Source: Campylobacter ureolyticus (GTDB lineage: Bacteria; Campylobacterota; Campylobacteria; Campylobacterales; Campylobacteraceae). From it: a DNA stretch of 64,000 nucleotides. Under the pieces are notes generated by a model. It worked only from the letters and a program-made list of their open reading frames with translations. It had not been told where the DNA came from and ran no database searches. Of the stretch, positions 1 to 8,998 are shown in pieces. The position numbers and the translations under genes are program-made. How positions within the stretch are numbered: position 1 is the first letter of the stretch; each line of letters begins with the position of its first letter. The DNA lies in the NCBI RefSeq assembly GCF_013372225.1, contig NZ_CP053832.1:186001-250000 (forward strand), read 5' to 3'.

Positions 1-1158
1 TCTAATGCTAGTCTGAGATGGCATAAGCTCGCCAAAATTTGACTCATATCTGCTATAAGCAAAGTTAAATGTGTGAAAATCGTTATATAAATTTAATTTA
101 GCTAAATATGATTTGTTTTCTTGAAAGGTATTTAAGACCTCTTCTCCAGCTCTATAATATGTATAATTATTTTTATCAAAAACAAGTTTTTTAGAGATTA
201 TCTCGTATGATTGTGGAGCTATAGTATATTTTCCCAGTCTTCGTGAGTAGTATGCTTCATATTTTGATGGATCTTCTATATCTGTTTGTGAGCTTTGTGT
301 CCCTACGATTTTAGGTGTTGAGCCATGCTTTCCCGCAAAGTAGTTTCCTTGATATTTTCTAGCATATCCCAAAACCATATCTGCATTTTCCCATTTTTTT
401 GCAAATGCCAAGCTTCCATTCCAACTTTTTCCCAAATTTTGAAATAAATTTCCATTTTGATATCTTGCTGGTGTGTCATATGTTTGAGGATGATCTTTTA
501 AAAAAGCCTTGCACTCATCATCATCTTCATATTTACACTTATCCACCCATTTTGTACGATATCCGCCACGCGTGTAAAGTGGTGGTTTTTTGTTTGTATT
601 AGACATCATGCCACCTGCAATTCTAAATCCCCAGTCTTTATCATCAGGTATAATATCTTCCCAACCAATAGTTTTCATTCTTATAACTCCGCCAGTTGCA
701 CCAACACCATCAGCTCCAAAACTTACGCCTTTTTGAATTTCAACATTTGAAAGCAAATCAGGATCAAGATAAGTTCTAGTGCTAGATCCTGCATATCCTT
801 GCCAAGAAGGTGTAGATCTAAAAGCTCCATCGATTATCACAGGAACTCTATTTTCATTTTGCAAGCCTCTAATATTAACTGTTATCGCGCCACTGTTTCT
901 TTTGTTTGTAACAAAAACTCCTGGAATTCCACTTAAAAAATCTCCAACCGAACTACCGCGAAATCTTTGAATATGGGCTTGGTCTAAATATGAGTAAGAG
1001 CCAGCTTTTGTGTAGGTTTTAAGCTCACTTTTACCATGATAAATCTGTTGTTGCCCAGTTATTGTAATATCATCAAATGAAATATCGGCCTCATTCTCAA
1101 GGCAATATACTAATGAAAATGTAAGTGGTATACTAAATATTAAATATTTTTTAAACAT
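1..1158 (-). CDS. TonB-dependent outer-membrane receptor, N-terminal part (runs off left edge)
   Basis: The reading frame is open from an ATG at 1158 to base 1 (386 codons), so the 3' end lies outside the window. A GGAG ribosome site precedes the ATG. The product has a signal peptide of about 20 residues, then a plug domain: a SVGDFLSGIPGV-type segment, VNIRGLQ, VIIDG and VEIQKG, the standard order in TonB-dependent receptors. The plug resembles the hemoglobin/heme (HasR-like) type more than catecholate receptors, and the heme genes downstream fit that, but the substrate is inferred. The gene diverges from the receptor operon at 1351, and the 192-bp gap between them holds Fur-box-like sequences. 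A DDDEC-type acidic loop with two cysteines lies near residue 200. Confidence 0.85.
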   Translation of the reverse strand, partial: MFKKYLIFSIPLTFSLVYCLENEADISFDDITITGQQQIYHGKSELKTYTKAGSYSYLDQAHIQRFRGSSVGDFLSGIPGVFVTNKRNSGAITVNIRGLQNENRVPVIIDGAFRSTPSWQGYAGSSTRTYLDPDLLSNVEIQKGVSFGADGVGATGGVIRMKTIGWEDIIPDDKDWGFRIAGGMMSNTNKKPPLYTRGGYRTKWVDKCKYEDDDECKAFLKDHPQTYDTPARYQNGNLFQNLGKSWNGSLAFAKKWENADMVLGYARKYQGNYFAGKHGSTPKIVGTQSSQTDIEDPSKYEAYYSRRLGKYTIAPQSYEIISKKLVFDKNNYTYYRAGEEVLNTFQENKSYLAKLNLYNDFHTFNFAYSRYESNFGELMPSQTSIR

Positions 1159-1219
1159 AATTTCTCCAAGTCATAATAAAAAATAAACTCGAAATAATAA
1201 CAAATCTTTTCTTAACAAA

Positions 1220-1234
1220 TGATTATAAGTATCA
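1220..1234. promoter_or_regulatory. Fur-box-like operator in divergent receptor promoter region
   Basis: TGATTATAAGTATCA matches the 7-1-7 Fur core TGATAATnATTATCA at 12-13 of 15 positions. It overlaps a minus-strand TATAAT (1222-1227 read in reverse) positioned to serve the receptor starting at 1158, so a bound repressor would block it. A second, weaker copy (TGATATAGATATTA) lies near 1254. Fur control is inferred from the match and the gene types. Confidence 0.5.
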
Positions 1235-1291
1235 AAATATAAATATACAATCTAATGATATAGATATTAATAAATATTTTCAAAATAAAAG

Positions 1292-1297
1292 TATAAT
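1292..1297 (+). promoter_or_regulatory. Probable -10 element (TATAAT) for the receptor-ChaN-ExbBD-TonB operon
   Basis: A perfect TATAAT lies 54 bases before the ATG at 1351, directly ahead of the palindrome at 1307-1322. Campylobacter promoters usually show a strong -10 and little -35, which fits here. Confidence 0.45.
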
Positions 1298-1306
1298 TTA
1301 AGGTGA

Positions 1307-1322
1307 AGTTATTATAATAACT
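1307..1322. promoter_or_regulatory. Perfect 16-bp palindrome, probable operator
   Basis: AGTTATTATAATAACT is a perfect inverted repeat about 10 bases after the -10 hexamer at 1292-1297, so it overlaps the predicted transcription start. Its TTATTATAATAA core resembles a Fur site, but another repressor cannot be excluded. Confidence 0.45.
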
Positions 1323-1350
1323 CTCAAAATTATTTTTTAATGGTTTGAAA

Positions 1351-3561
1351 ATGAATTTATATAAATTTAGACTTTTATTTACTATTTTTTTAGTATTTGG
1401 CTACGCTTTTGGGGCTGAAGAGTTAGATTTTAATACTCTAGAAATTTTGGCTAAAAAGATAGATGATGACAAAAATGGCTATTTAACTCCAGGTGCGATT
1501 GTTACAAAAGGCGATGAGATAGGAGCTAAATCAACCAAAGATATTGATAGCATGATAAGAAGTATAAGTGGCGCTTATACACAAGTTGATGAGGCAAATG
1601 GTGGAATTTCAGTAAATATTCGCTCTCAAACTGGATTTGGTAGGGTAAATACTATGATTGATGGTGTAACTCAGACCTATTTTGGCTCATCAAGCGATCA
1701 AAGTGCTGGAGTTCATAGTTTTGCGACAAATATCGGGACTTCAGCTTACGGCGCGTTGATTGATCAAAATTTTCTAGCTGGACTTGAGGTTAAAAAAGGC
1801 ACATTTAGTGGGGCAAATTTTGGCACAGCAGGAAGCGTGGATTTTAGGACAATTGGCGTTGATGATATTGTAAGAAGTGGCAAAAATTTTGGCTTTTTAG
1901 GTAAATATTCATATGGGAGCAACAAAATTGGACCAAGCTATATGGGAAGTTTTGCTGGAAAATATGAGTTTAAAAATGGTTTTAAATTTGGCACTTTGTT
2001 TGGGTATAGTGGCAAGAAAATAGAGCAAAATTATAAAACAGGTAATGGAGACGAAAAACAACTAATTAATAAGGATATGCTAATTAGTCATCCAAAAAAT
2101 ACCCTTTTAAAAACTGAGTTTGCAGATGAAAAAAATATGGTTATTTTGTTGCACAGAAGTTATGATAATCACTTAGCAAAAAGAGAAATCTCAAGCAATT
2201 CTTATCAGTTAAATTATAATTTTTTACATAATGATTTTATAAATTTAAATTTAATTACTTCATATCAAAAAACTGATCAAGATTTTGATAAAGGTGCATC
2301 TCTTGGGTGGTTTGTCTTAGATAAAGAGGGAATGATGGAGTCGCAAAATAAGGCTTTTAGCTTTGATATCAACAATATAGCCAAGTTTAATATTTTGAAT
2401 AATTTATACTATGAAGCCAAATTTGGAATGAGTTTTTTGGATAATGACTATCAAAGAATTACAAATGATAAGGATTGGAAGACTTTTACAACGGAATTTG
2501 GTCTTATCCCAGAAGGTCGGCAAAAAATTTATAGTTATTATTTAAGTAGTAATTTTACAAATAATAAATTTAGCCTTGATGCAAATTTAAATTTACAAAA
2601 GTTTAAGCTAAGCGGACAAAAAGGGGAGTGTTCAAGAGATAACTATCTTTGCTATCCAAAAGAGGCGGGAAATTTAACTTTGAAAGATACAAATTTTAAT
2701 TACTCGCTTTTAGCTTCATTAAATTTAGATACTCTTTTTTCGCCATTTTTGAGCTACACAAAAGCCACTCGTCCATTAAATGTTCAAGAATTTTTTACAA
2801 GTGGAGCTTATGATACAAACATCAATACCAACTTAAAGCCAGAGAGCGCAAAGACTTTTCAAGTAGGATTTAACTCTTTTATGCATGGGCTTTTGGCAGA
2901 TGATGATACTTTTGGACTAAAAATTATTTATTATAAAACCGATGTGGATAACTATATTTTTGATAGATATTTGGTGCTTGGTGGAGCATTTTTTGCAAGG
3001 GATAATGCAAAGGCCAAATTTGAAGGATTTGAAGTTGAAACAAGTTATGATGTGGGATATTTTTATACAAATTTAAGCTACTCATATCAAAAAGCTCTAA
3101 AACTTCCAATCTCTGACTCACAAAAGATAGCAGGACATTTGGGGATGGGTGGTGGAGTAACGCAGTTTAGTGAGCTTCCAAGAAGCTATGCGACGCTTGA
3201 TATTGGTACAAGATTGTTTGATAAGAGGCTAACTTTTGGCTCAAGCATAAAATATACAGGCAGAGCAAAAAGAGTAGATCCAAGAACTGATTTTAACGCC
3301 AATCCACCCTATTTCTCAGCTGAGCCAAAAACTGAGAATTTACCAAACATTCCAACAATTATCGATTTATACGCCATCTATGAGTCAAATGACAATTTAA
3401 GAGTTAAATTTGAAGTGCAAAATTTGACCGACAAAAACTACATGGATGCACTCTACACTCTAAACTCAAATGAATCACAAATCGGACAAAATAATATTAC
3501 ACTTTTTGACAACAAGGCAAGAGGGCGAAGTTTTATAGCCTCTATTGTCTATAAATTTTAA
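1351..3561 (+). CDS. TonB-dependent receptor, CtuA-like paralogue
   Basis: A 736-residue outer-membrane receptor with a signal peptide ending near GYAFGA, a plug domain with [22 protein letters not shown], and a C-terminal barrel ending in a phenylalanine (IVYKF), the usual Bam signal. It is clearly related to the receptor at 4424: the same plug motif, the same NFRTIGVDD-type segment, the same [15 protein letters not shown] barrel motif and the same C-terminus. The frame extends to a TTG at 1345; I chose the ATG at 1351, though neither has a strong ribosome site. First gene of an operon with ChaN, a second receptor and ExbBD-TonB. By relation to C. jejuni Cj0178 it may take iron from host transferrin-type sources; its own ligand is unknown. 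Confidence 0.88.
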   Translation: MNLYKFRLLFTIFLVFGYAFGAEELDFNTLEILAKKIDDDKNGYLTPGAIVTKGDEIGAKSTKDIDSMIRSISGAYTQVDEANGGISVNIRSQTGFGRVNTMIDGVTQTYFGSSSDQSAGVHSFATNIGTSAYGALIDQNFLAGLEVKKGTFSGANFGTAGSVDFRTIGVDDIVRSGKNFGFLGKYSYGSNKIGPSYMGSFAGKYEFKNGFKFGTLFGYSGKKIEQNYKTGNGDEKQLINKDMLISHPKNTLLKTEFADEKNMVILLHRSYDNHLAKREISSNSYQLNYNFLHNDFINLNLITSYQKTDQDFDKGASLGWFVLDKEGMMESQNKAFSFDINNIAKFNILNNLYYEAKFGMSFLDNDYQRITNDKDWKTFTTEFGLIPEGRQKIYSYYLSSNFTNNKFSLDANLNLQKFKLSGQKGECSRDNYLCYPKEAGNLTLKDTNFNYSLLASLNLDTLFSPFLSYTKATRPLNVQEFFTSGAYDTNINTNLKPESAKTFQVGFNSFMHGLLADDDTFGLKIIYYKTDVDNYIFDRYLVLGGAFFARDNAKAKFEGFEVETSYDVGYFYTNLSYSYQKALKLPISDSQKIAGHLGMGGGVTQFSELPRSYATLDIGTRLFDKRLTFGSSIKYTGRAKRVDPRTDFNANPPYFSAEPKTENLPNIPTIIDLYAIYESNDNLRVKFEVQNLTDKNYMDALYTLNSNESQIGQNNITLFDNKARGRSFIASIVYKF

Positions 3562-3570
3562 GGAGGATTT

Positions 3571-4431
3571 TTGAGAAAATTTGGAAAATACTTTATTTTT
3601 ATCTTTGTTTTTATCTTTTTAACTGGCTGTGCCCAAAAATACATACAAGTTCCAGCCGACTATAACACTTTTGAGGTGATAAATTTAGACAACAATCAAA
3701 CTATAGGCTATGATAAATTTATAGATGAGCTTTTGCAAAATGACATTATCATGCTTGGTGAAGCTCATACAGATGAGTATCATCATTTCGTGCAAAATAA
3801 AATCATTAACGATTTATATAAGTTTAAAAATTTAAGTGTTGTTTTTGAAATGCTAGGCGTTGATAAGCAGAAATTTATCGATATTGCTAAGAAAAATGCT
3901 TTAAATTTAGAATCAAAAGAGCTTGCAAAAGCTATAAAATGGGAAAAAAGATGGGATTATAATTATTATAAAGATATCGTTGAAAGCGTTTTTTATAGTG
4001 ATATGGAATTTATTGCAGGAAATATTACTGATGACGAGATAAAGACTATTTATGAGGGTGCAGCTCCACTAAATGGCGTAGTTTCAACTACTGATGAGGT
4101 AAAAGATAAACTTTTTGACATTATAAAAATTTCTCATGGATTTAGCGATGATGACAATGAAACTGTTTCTAAAATGGTTGAAATTCAACAATTCAAAGAC
4201 CGAAGAATGGCCGATAAACTAGTCCATAGCTCAAATTTGGCCATTTTGATAGCTGGACGAAATCACACCGATAAAACAATTGGCGTTCCACTTCACATAC
4301 TTGACTTTAACAAAAATAAAAAAATGATCTCTGTTGGTCTTGGATATTGGCAAGAAGAGGTTGATGACAAGAACCAAAAAGAGCAAGATTATTTGATTAA
4401 ATTTTATAAAGATGGAGAAAAAAATGAGTAA
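3571..4431 (+). CDS. chaN: ChaN-like iron-regulated heme-binding lipoprotein
   Basis: A 286-residue lipoprotein with a lipobox at LTGCAQ. The motif IIMLGEAHTDEYHH is the hallmark of the ChaN/DUF399 family, whose C. jejuni member binds heme cofacially at the outer membrane. A late AGRNHTDKTIG segment is also family-typical. Translation starts at TTG 3571 behind a strong AAGGAGG. It sits 9 bp after one receptor and overlaps the next by 8 bp, so all three are cotranscribed. C. jejuni has the same order (Cj0177 ahead of Cj0178-exbB1-exbD1-tonB1). Its role as a heme or iron partner of the receptors is inferred. Confidence 0.85.
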   Translation: MRKFGKYFIFIFVFIFLTGCAQKYIQVPADYNTFEVINLDNNQTIGYDKFIDELLQNDIIMLGEAHTDEYHHFVQNKIINDLYKFKNLSVVFEMLGVDKQKFIDIAKKNALNLESKELAKAIKWEKRWDYNYYKDIVESVFYSDMEFIAGNITDDEIKTIYEGAAPLNGVVSTTDEVKDKLFDIIKISHGFSDDDNETVSKMVEIQQFKDRRMADKLVHSSNLAILIAGRNHTDKTIGVPLHILDFNKNKKMISVGLGYWQEEVDDKNQKEQDYLIKFYKDGEKNE

Positions 4432-6706
4432 AAAAGGTCTATTTTTATTTGGCTTTCTGCTGTGCTTAAGTGCGCAAAGCAAAGAAATTGATTTTGATAC
4501 GCTTGAAGTTTCGGCAAAAGAGATAAAAAGCGAAGATAAAAGTTTTGTAACACCAGGTGCGATTAGCTCAAGAAGTGGTGTTGGAGAGAGCACTCAAAGT
4601 ATTGATAGTATCGTCAGAAGCATGCCAGGAAGCTACACCAATACCGATCAAACTCAAGGCACAGTTCAAGTTAATATCCGTGGTATGAGTGGTTTTGGTA
4701 GGGTTAATACTATGGTTGATGGAGTTACGCAGACATTTTTTGGAACCTCGGCCGATAATGGAAAATATCATACAAATGATGGCAATATGGGAACTTCAGC
4801 TTATGGGGCGATGATTGATCAAAACTTTTTAGTAGCTGTTGATGTTACAAAAGGAACATTTAGTGATGGTCATGGGGGACTCATGGGAAGTGCAAATTTC
4901 CGTACAATTGGTGTTGATGACTTAGTAAGAGATGGTAAGATTTTTGGCTTTTTGGGTAGATATTCTCATGGTACAAATGGGATTGGATACAACTATATGG
5001 GAAGTGTGGCTGCAAAAACGCAGTTGAAAAATGGTGGAAGCATAGGAGCTTTGTTTGGATATAGTGGTAGAAAAATATCACAAAACTATAAAGTTGGTGG
5101 TGGTGGAAAGATAGAAGATCAACAAATACCAAATCCAGACTATGATCCAAATGAGCCAATAGACGAATGGAATAAACCATATCTAAGCACAAGACCATTC
5201 CATACAGACGAGCTAACTCAAAGACCAAAAAGCTATCTTTTTAAAATAGAGGCAAAGCCAGATGAGTATAATAAAGCTATTTTAAGCTATAGAAGATATG
5301 AAAATTTACTAGCTGGTAGAGATATGATAAATGATAACTATCAAGCTGATTATAACTTCAATCCAAATAATCTTATCGATTTAAATTTATTAGTAGCATA
5401 CAATCAAGGCAAACAAAAATATCTAAGCGATGCTGCGTTTTTTGGAAGAACTGATATGGCCGATAAAGGAGATTTGAGCGCAACAAACAAAGCCTTAACT
5501 TTAAACTTGGACAATAGCTTTTCATTTCACATTGATAATTTTATCCTAGCTTCTAAATTTGGAGTTAATTATCTATCAAATGAGTATAAAAATAGTGTTG
5601 ATAGAAACTTGCCAGGTATCGACTCAACGCCTTTTCAACCTCGCGGAAAACAAAAAATTACAACTTTATTTTTGGATAATAAAATAAATTATTCTGTATT
5701 TGAATTAAGCACAAATTTAAATTTGCAAAGATGGAATATCAAAGGGCATAAGCCAAAATGTGATGCAAACACACATTGCTTTCCAATGGCTGCAGCCGAT
5801 GTTGATAGGAGCGATACGGAGTTTAACTACTCTTTTATGATATCTTCTAAACTTCACGATCTTTTTATGCCATTTGTTAGCTACTCTAAAACATCAAGAC
5901 CGCCAAATGTCCAAGAGATGTTTTTTTCAACAAATGATGGAAATGGCGTAAATCCATTTTTAAGACCAGAAGTTGCAAAAACTTGGCAAATAGGTTTTAA
6001 TAGCTATAAAGAAAATTTACTCTTAGATGATGATGTTTTGGGCTTTAAAGTGCTTTATTATAAGACTAATGTTGATGATTTTATCTATAACAAATCATTC
6101 CATACATCAGATACTTTTATGATACATTTAAATCAAACCGAGCTTACCAAATTTAGCGGAGTTGAGGCAGAGCTTAGTTATGACATGCAAAAATTTTATC
6201 TAAAAGCAAGCTATTCTAAGCAAAAAAGCAATCAAATTGTAAATGAAACAAGTGGTGTTATACCAAACTCATTTGCTGGATATACCGAGATGACAGAGCT
6301 TCCAAAAGACTACGCGACAATTGATATAGGAACTAGACTTTTTAACAAAAGATTGATAGTTGGAATGCTTGCAAAATATACAGGAAGTGCAAAAAGAGTG
6401 ACTGTTAGTAATGACGATAGACACGATCCAAATGATCCAGATGACTGGTTTCCTGAGTTTAATACAGAAAAACTTCCAAAAATACCAACGATTTATGACC
6501 TTTATGTAGTTGCAAAACCAAAAGAAAATTTAACTTTTAAATTTGAAATACAAAATTTATTTGACAAAAATTATATGGATGCATTAAATGCATTTAATGG
6601 AACCTCAAACCAACTTTCTTATGATGCCAATGGAAATGATATTCATCTTTTTGATAATAAAGCTCGTGGCAGAACTATTATAGGAAGTTTTGAATATAAA
6701 TTTTAA
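4424..6706 (+). CDS. ctuA: TonB-dependent receptor, CtuA-type (transferrin-iron utilisation family)
   Basis: A 760-residue receptor: signal peptide, plug with [22 protein letters not shown], barrel, and a C-terminal phenylalanine. Position before exbB-exbD-tonB and after chaN matches C. jejuni Cj0178 (CtuA), which is linked to use of transferrin-bound iron. I place the start at ATG 4424, which has GGAG six bases upstream, rather than the in-frame ATG at 4412. It shares a Cys-x(4-6)-Cys pair in an extracellular-type loop with the paralogue at 1351, in a segment followed by a conserved FNYS barrel strand. The substrate is inferred from the family only. Confidence 0.85.
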   Translation: MSKKGLFLFGFLLCLSAQSKEIDFDTLEVSAKEIKSEDKSFVTPGAISSRSGVGESTQSIDSIVRSMPGSYTNTDQTQGTVQVNIRGMSGFGRVNTMVDGVTQTFFGTSADNGKYHTNDGNMGTSAYGAMIDQNFLVAVDVTKGTFSDGHGGLMGSANFRTIGVDDLVRDGKIFGFLGRYSHGTNGIGYNYMGSVAAKTQLKNGGSIGALFGYSGRKISQNYKVGGGGKIEDQQIPNPDYDPNEPIDEWNKPYLSTRPFHTDELTQRPKSYLFKIEAKPDEYNKAILSYRRYENLLAGRDMINDNYQADYNFNPNNLIDLNLLVAYNQGKQKYLSDAAFFGRTDMADKGDLSATNKALTLNLDNSFSFHIDNFILASKFGVNYLSNEYKNSVDRNLPGIDSTPFQPRGKQKITTLFLDNKINYSVFELSTNLNLQRWNIKGHKPKCDANTHCFPMAAADVDRSDTEFNYSFMISSKLHDLFMPFVSYSKTSRPPNVQEMFFSTNDGNGVNPFLRPEVAKTWQIGFNSYKENLLLDDDVLGFKVLYYKTNVDDFIYNKSFHTSDTFMIHLNQTELTKFSGVEAELSYDMQKFYLKASYSKQKSNQIVNETSGVIPNSFAGYTEMTELPKDYATIDIGTRLFNKRLIVGMLAKYTGSAKRVTVSNDDRHDPNDPDDWFPEFNTEKLPKIPTIYDLYVVAKPKENLTFKFEIQNLFDKNYMDALNAFNGTSNQLSYDANGNDIHLFDNKARGRTIIGSFEYKF

Positions 6707-6714
6707 GGAGATTT

Positions 6715-7653
6715 ATGAAAAAAATATTTTTTATGTTTTTTATTGTTTTTGGACTTTGTTTTGCAAATGAGTCTATTGATGGCTCAAATTTAGCTATTGA
6801 GAGTAACTTAAGCAGTATAGCGATAAATAATGAAATAGTTATTGAAGCTAACAGCACAAATGTTAGTTATGAGGCAAACGACATAAATAAGGCAATAGTT
6901 GAAGCTAACATAACAGCTAAGAGCAATATAGTAGAGTCAAATTTAAGTCCAAAAATAGATGAGAATGATAGCTTAAGTAGTATAGAAGCTCCAAATTTAG
7001 CCATAAAAAGCGTAGATTTTACACTTTATGGGCTTTATGAAAATGCCGATGTGGTTGTTAAATTTGTTATTTATATTTTAGTGATTTTTTCACTTTTAAC
7101 TTGGTCTGTGTTAATTGCTAAAGTAATTGAATTTTGGCGTTATAAAAAGATTTTAAAACTTGATTTGTTTTATACAAAAAAGGCTATTTTTTTAGAGGAT
7201 TTACCTACGCTTAAAGAAAACAGTTTTATGGAAATTTTTAAAAATGAAGCAATAATTGAAATGGAAAAATCTAAAAAATTAAATGGAACCAAAAGCAGAA
7301 TTAGAACAAATTTTGAGATTAAAATAAACTCAATCATAACAAATGCTAAAAATTTAACTTCTATTTTGGCAAGTATCGGCTCATCGGCTCCATTTATCGG
7401 GCTTTTCGGGACTGTTTGGGGGATAATGAATTCATTTATTGGAATCGCAGGTTCTAATGATACTGGACTTGATGTAGTAGCTCCTGGTATTGCAGAAGCG
7501 CTTTTTGCTACTGCTTTTGGATTAGCTGCTGCAATTCCTGCTGTGCTTTTTTATAACTATATCATAAGAAAAACAGCTAAATTTGCAAATGAAATTGATG
7601 AGATTGCAACTGCTGTCTATCTCATCGCCGATAGAACTTTGGATAAAAAATGA
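6715..7653 (+). CDS. exbB: ExbB proton-channel subunit with N-terminal extension
   Basis: A 312-residue MotA/TolQ/ExbB-family protein that powers TonB with the proton gradient. A signal peptide (to about residue 17) is followed by a roughly 90-residue low-complexity periplasmic region rich in Asn, Glu, Ser and Ile with repeating EAN and SNL units. The first membrane segment is near 115-137. The channel core carries [12 protein letters not shown] and a later alanine-rich segment with [21 protein letters not shown]. ExbB proteins are typically nearer 220-250 residues; extended forms exist in other bacteria. Overlaps exbD by 4 bp. Confidence 0.92.
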   Translation: MKKIFFMFFIVFGLCFANESIDGSNLAIESNLSSIAINNEIVIEANSTNVSYEANDINKAIVEANITAKSNIVESNLSPKIDENDSLSSIEAPNLAIKSVDFTLYGLYENADVVVKFVIYILVIFSLLTWSVLIAKVIEFWRYKKILKLDLFYTKKAIFLEDLPTLKENSFMEIFKNEAIIEMEKSKKLNGTKSRIRTNFEIKINSIITNAKNLTSILASIGSSAPFIGLFGTVWGIMNSFIGIAGSNDTGLDVVAPGIAEALFATAFGLAAAIPAVLFYNYIIRKTAKFANEIDEIATAVYLIADRTLDKK

Positions 7654-8054
7654 TAAGACTTGAAAGTGATAAAGAACTAAGCGAGATAAATGTAACGCCA
7701 TTTATTGATGTAATGTTGGTTTTGCTAATAATTTTTATGGTTGTAACGCCACTTATGACAACCTCTGTGAAGGTTGAGCTTCCAAAAGGAAGTGAAAATT
7801 TACAAAACGATGCCGATAAAAAACCTTTAATTTTATCAATTGATAAAGAAAAAAATCTTTTTTTGGATGACAAAGTGATAAATTTATCAAATTTAAAAGA
7901 AAGTTTATTTGCCAAAACAAGTGGAGATTTTGATGAAATAATTTATTTTCATGTCGATAAAAGCGTGGAATATGAAGCGGTAATAAATGTTATAAATTCA
8001 GTAAAATTACTAGGGTATTCCAAAATCGCACTTTCATCAAAATTGGAAAATTAA
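7650..8054 (+). CDS. exbD: ExbD proton-channel subunit
   Basis: A 134-residue single-span inner-membrane protein. It has the [19 protein letters not shown] membrane segment with the essential aspartate at residue 20, and a periplasmic domain. The ATG overlaps the exbB stop (ATGA), indicating translational coupling. It works with the preceding ExbB and following TonB to energise the receptors upstream. Confidence 0.93.
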   Translation: MIRLESDKELSEINVTPFIDVMLVLLIIFMVVTPLMTTSVKVELPKGSENLQNDADKKPLILSIDKEKNLFLDDKVINLSNLKESLFAKTSGDFDEIIYFHVDKSVEYEAVINVINSVKLLGYSKIALSSKLEN

Positions 8055-8063
8055 GAAAAATTT

Positions 8064-8954
8064 ATGAGAAACAAAACAGAAAAAAACAGCCTTATTTTTG
8101 GAGTAATTTTATCTTTAATGCTTCATTTTTTGGTTTTATTTTTATTTTTGCATAGACCTTACAAACCAAGTTTAAGTGGCGGATATGGTGGAGAAATAGG
8201 TGAGTTTGAATCAATTATGATAATTTCAGATCTTCCACTTGGTGAGCTTAGAGAAATTTCGGTTGATTCCGTTAAGGCTATGCAAAACTACGAAGCTATG
8301 CCAGAAATTGATGAGATAGAGGTCATAAAAACAAAAGCACCACTTGATGAAATAGATGAGGTAGAAGTTATAACTTCCATAAGCGCTTTAGAAATTCCAA
8401 GCGAAGTAGAAGTTATAAAAGCTCAGAATTTAGCCCCAAAAATAGTCAAACCAAAAGAGCAAAAACAAAAACACAAAAAAAATGTAAAAAAAGAAAAAAC
8501 TCAAAAAAAAGCCGATGAAAAAAAGCCTATTTCCAATATTAGCGGCGAAGTAAACTCAGTAGCAAAAGACAGCTTCGCAAGTGCTCCAGTTAAAGGAAGT
8601 GGCACAAAAGTATCATCACCTAGTCTTGGTAGTGGCAAAAGTAAAAACTCTAATTGGCAAGGACTGGTAATGGCTCATCTTAATAAATTTAAAAAATATC
8701 CTAAAAACTCACTTATAAATGAAGAAGAGGGGAAAGTTATTTTAAAAGTTGAAATTGATAAAAACGGAAATGTTTTATCAACAAAAATACAAAAGCCTTG
8801 TAAATTTACAAGATTAAATAATGAGGCATTGAAAATTTTTAAAGATGCTTCTCCACTTCCAAAACCACCAGTAGATTTAATAAAAGGAAAAAATAGTGTG
8901 GTTTTAAATATGCCAGTAGAATATAACATAAAAAAATATTTAAAAAATCGCTAA
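8064..8954 (+). CDS. tonB: TonB energy transducer
   Basis: A 296-residue protein with an N-terminal membrane anchor (residues about 10-30), a charged periplasmic linker with EIDEVEVI-type repeats and a Lys-rich tract, and a C-terminal TonB domain (LVMAHLNKFKKYPKNS, then VEIDKNGNVLS and PLPKPP). The K-YP motif at the start of the domain is typical. It is 9 bp after exbD and is the first of two TonB proteins in the window. Confidence 0.9.
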   Translation: MRNKTEKNSLIFGVILSLMLHFLVLFLFLHRPYKPSLSGGYGGEIGEFESIMIISDLPLGELREISVDSVKAMQNYEAMPEIDEIEVIKTKAPLDEIDEVEVITSISALEIPSEVEVIKAQNLAPKIVKPKEQKQKHKKNVKKEKTQKKADEKKPISNISGEVNSVAKDSFASAPVKGSGTKVSSPSLGSGKSKNSNWQGLVMAHLNKFKKYPKNSLINEEEGKVILKVEIDKNGNVLSTKIQKPCKFTRLNNEALKIFKDASPLPKPPVDLIKGKNSVVLNMPVEYNIKKYLKNR

Positions 8955-8998
8955 ATTTAAGTAAATTTTCACATTGAATTTTTTAAAAAGGGTAAATT

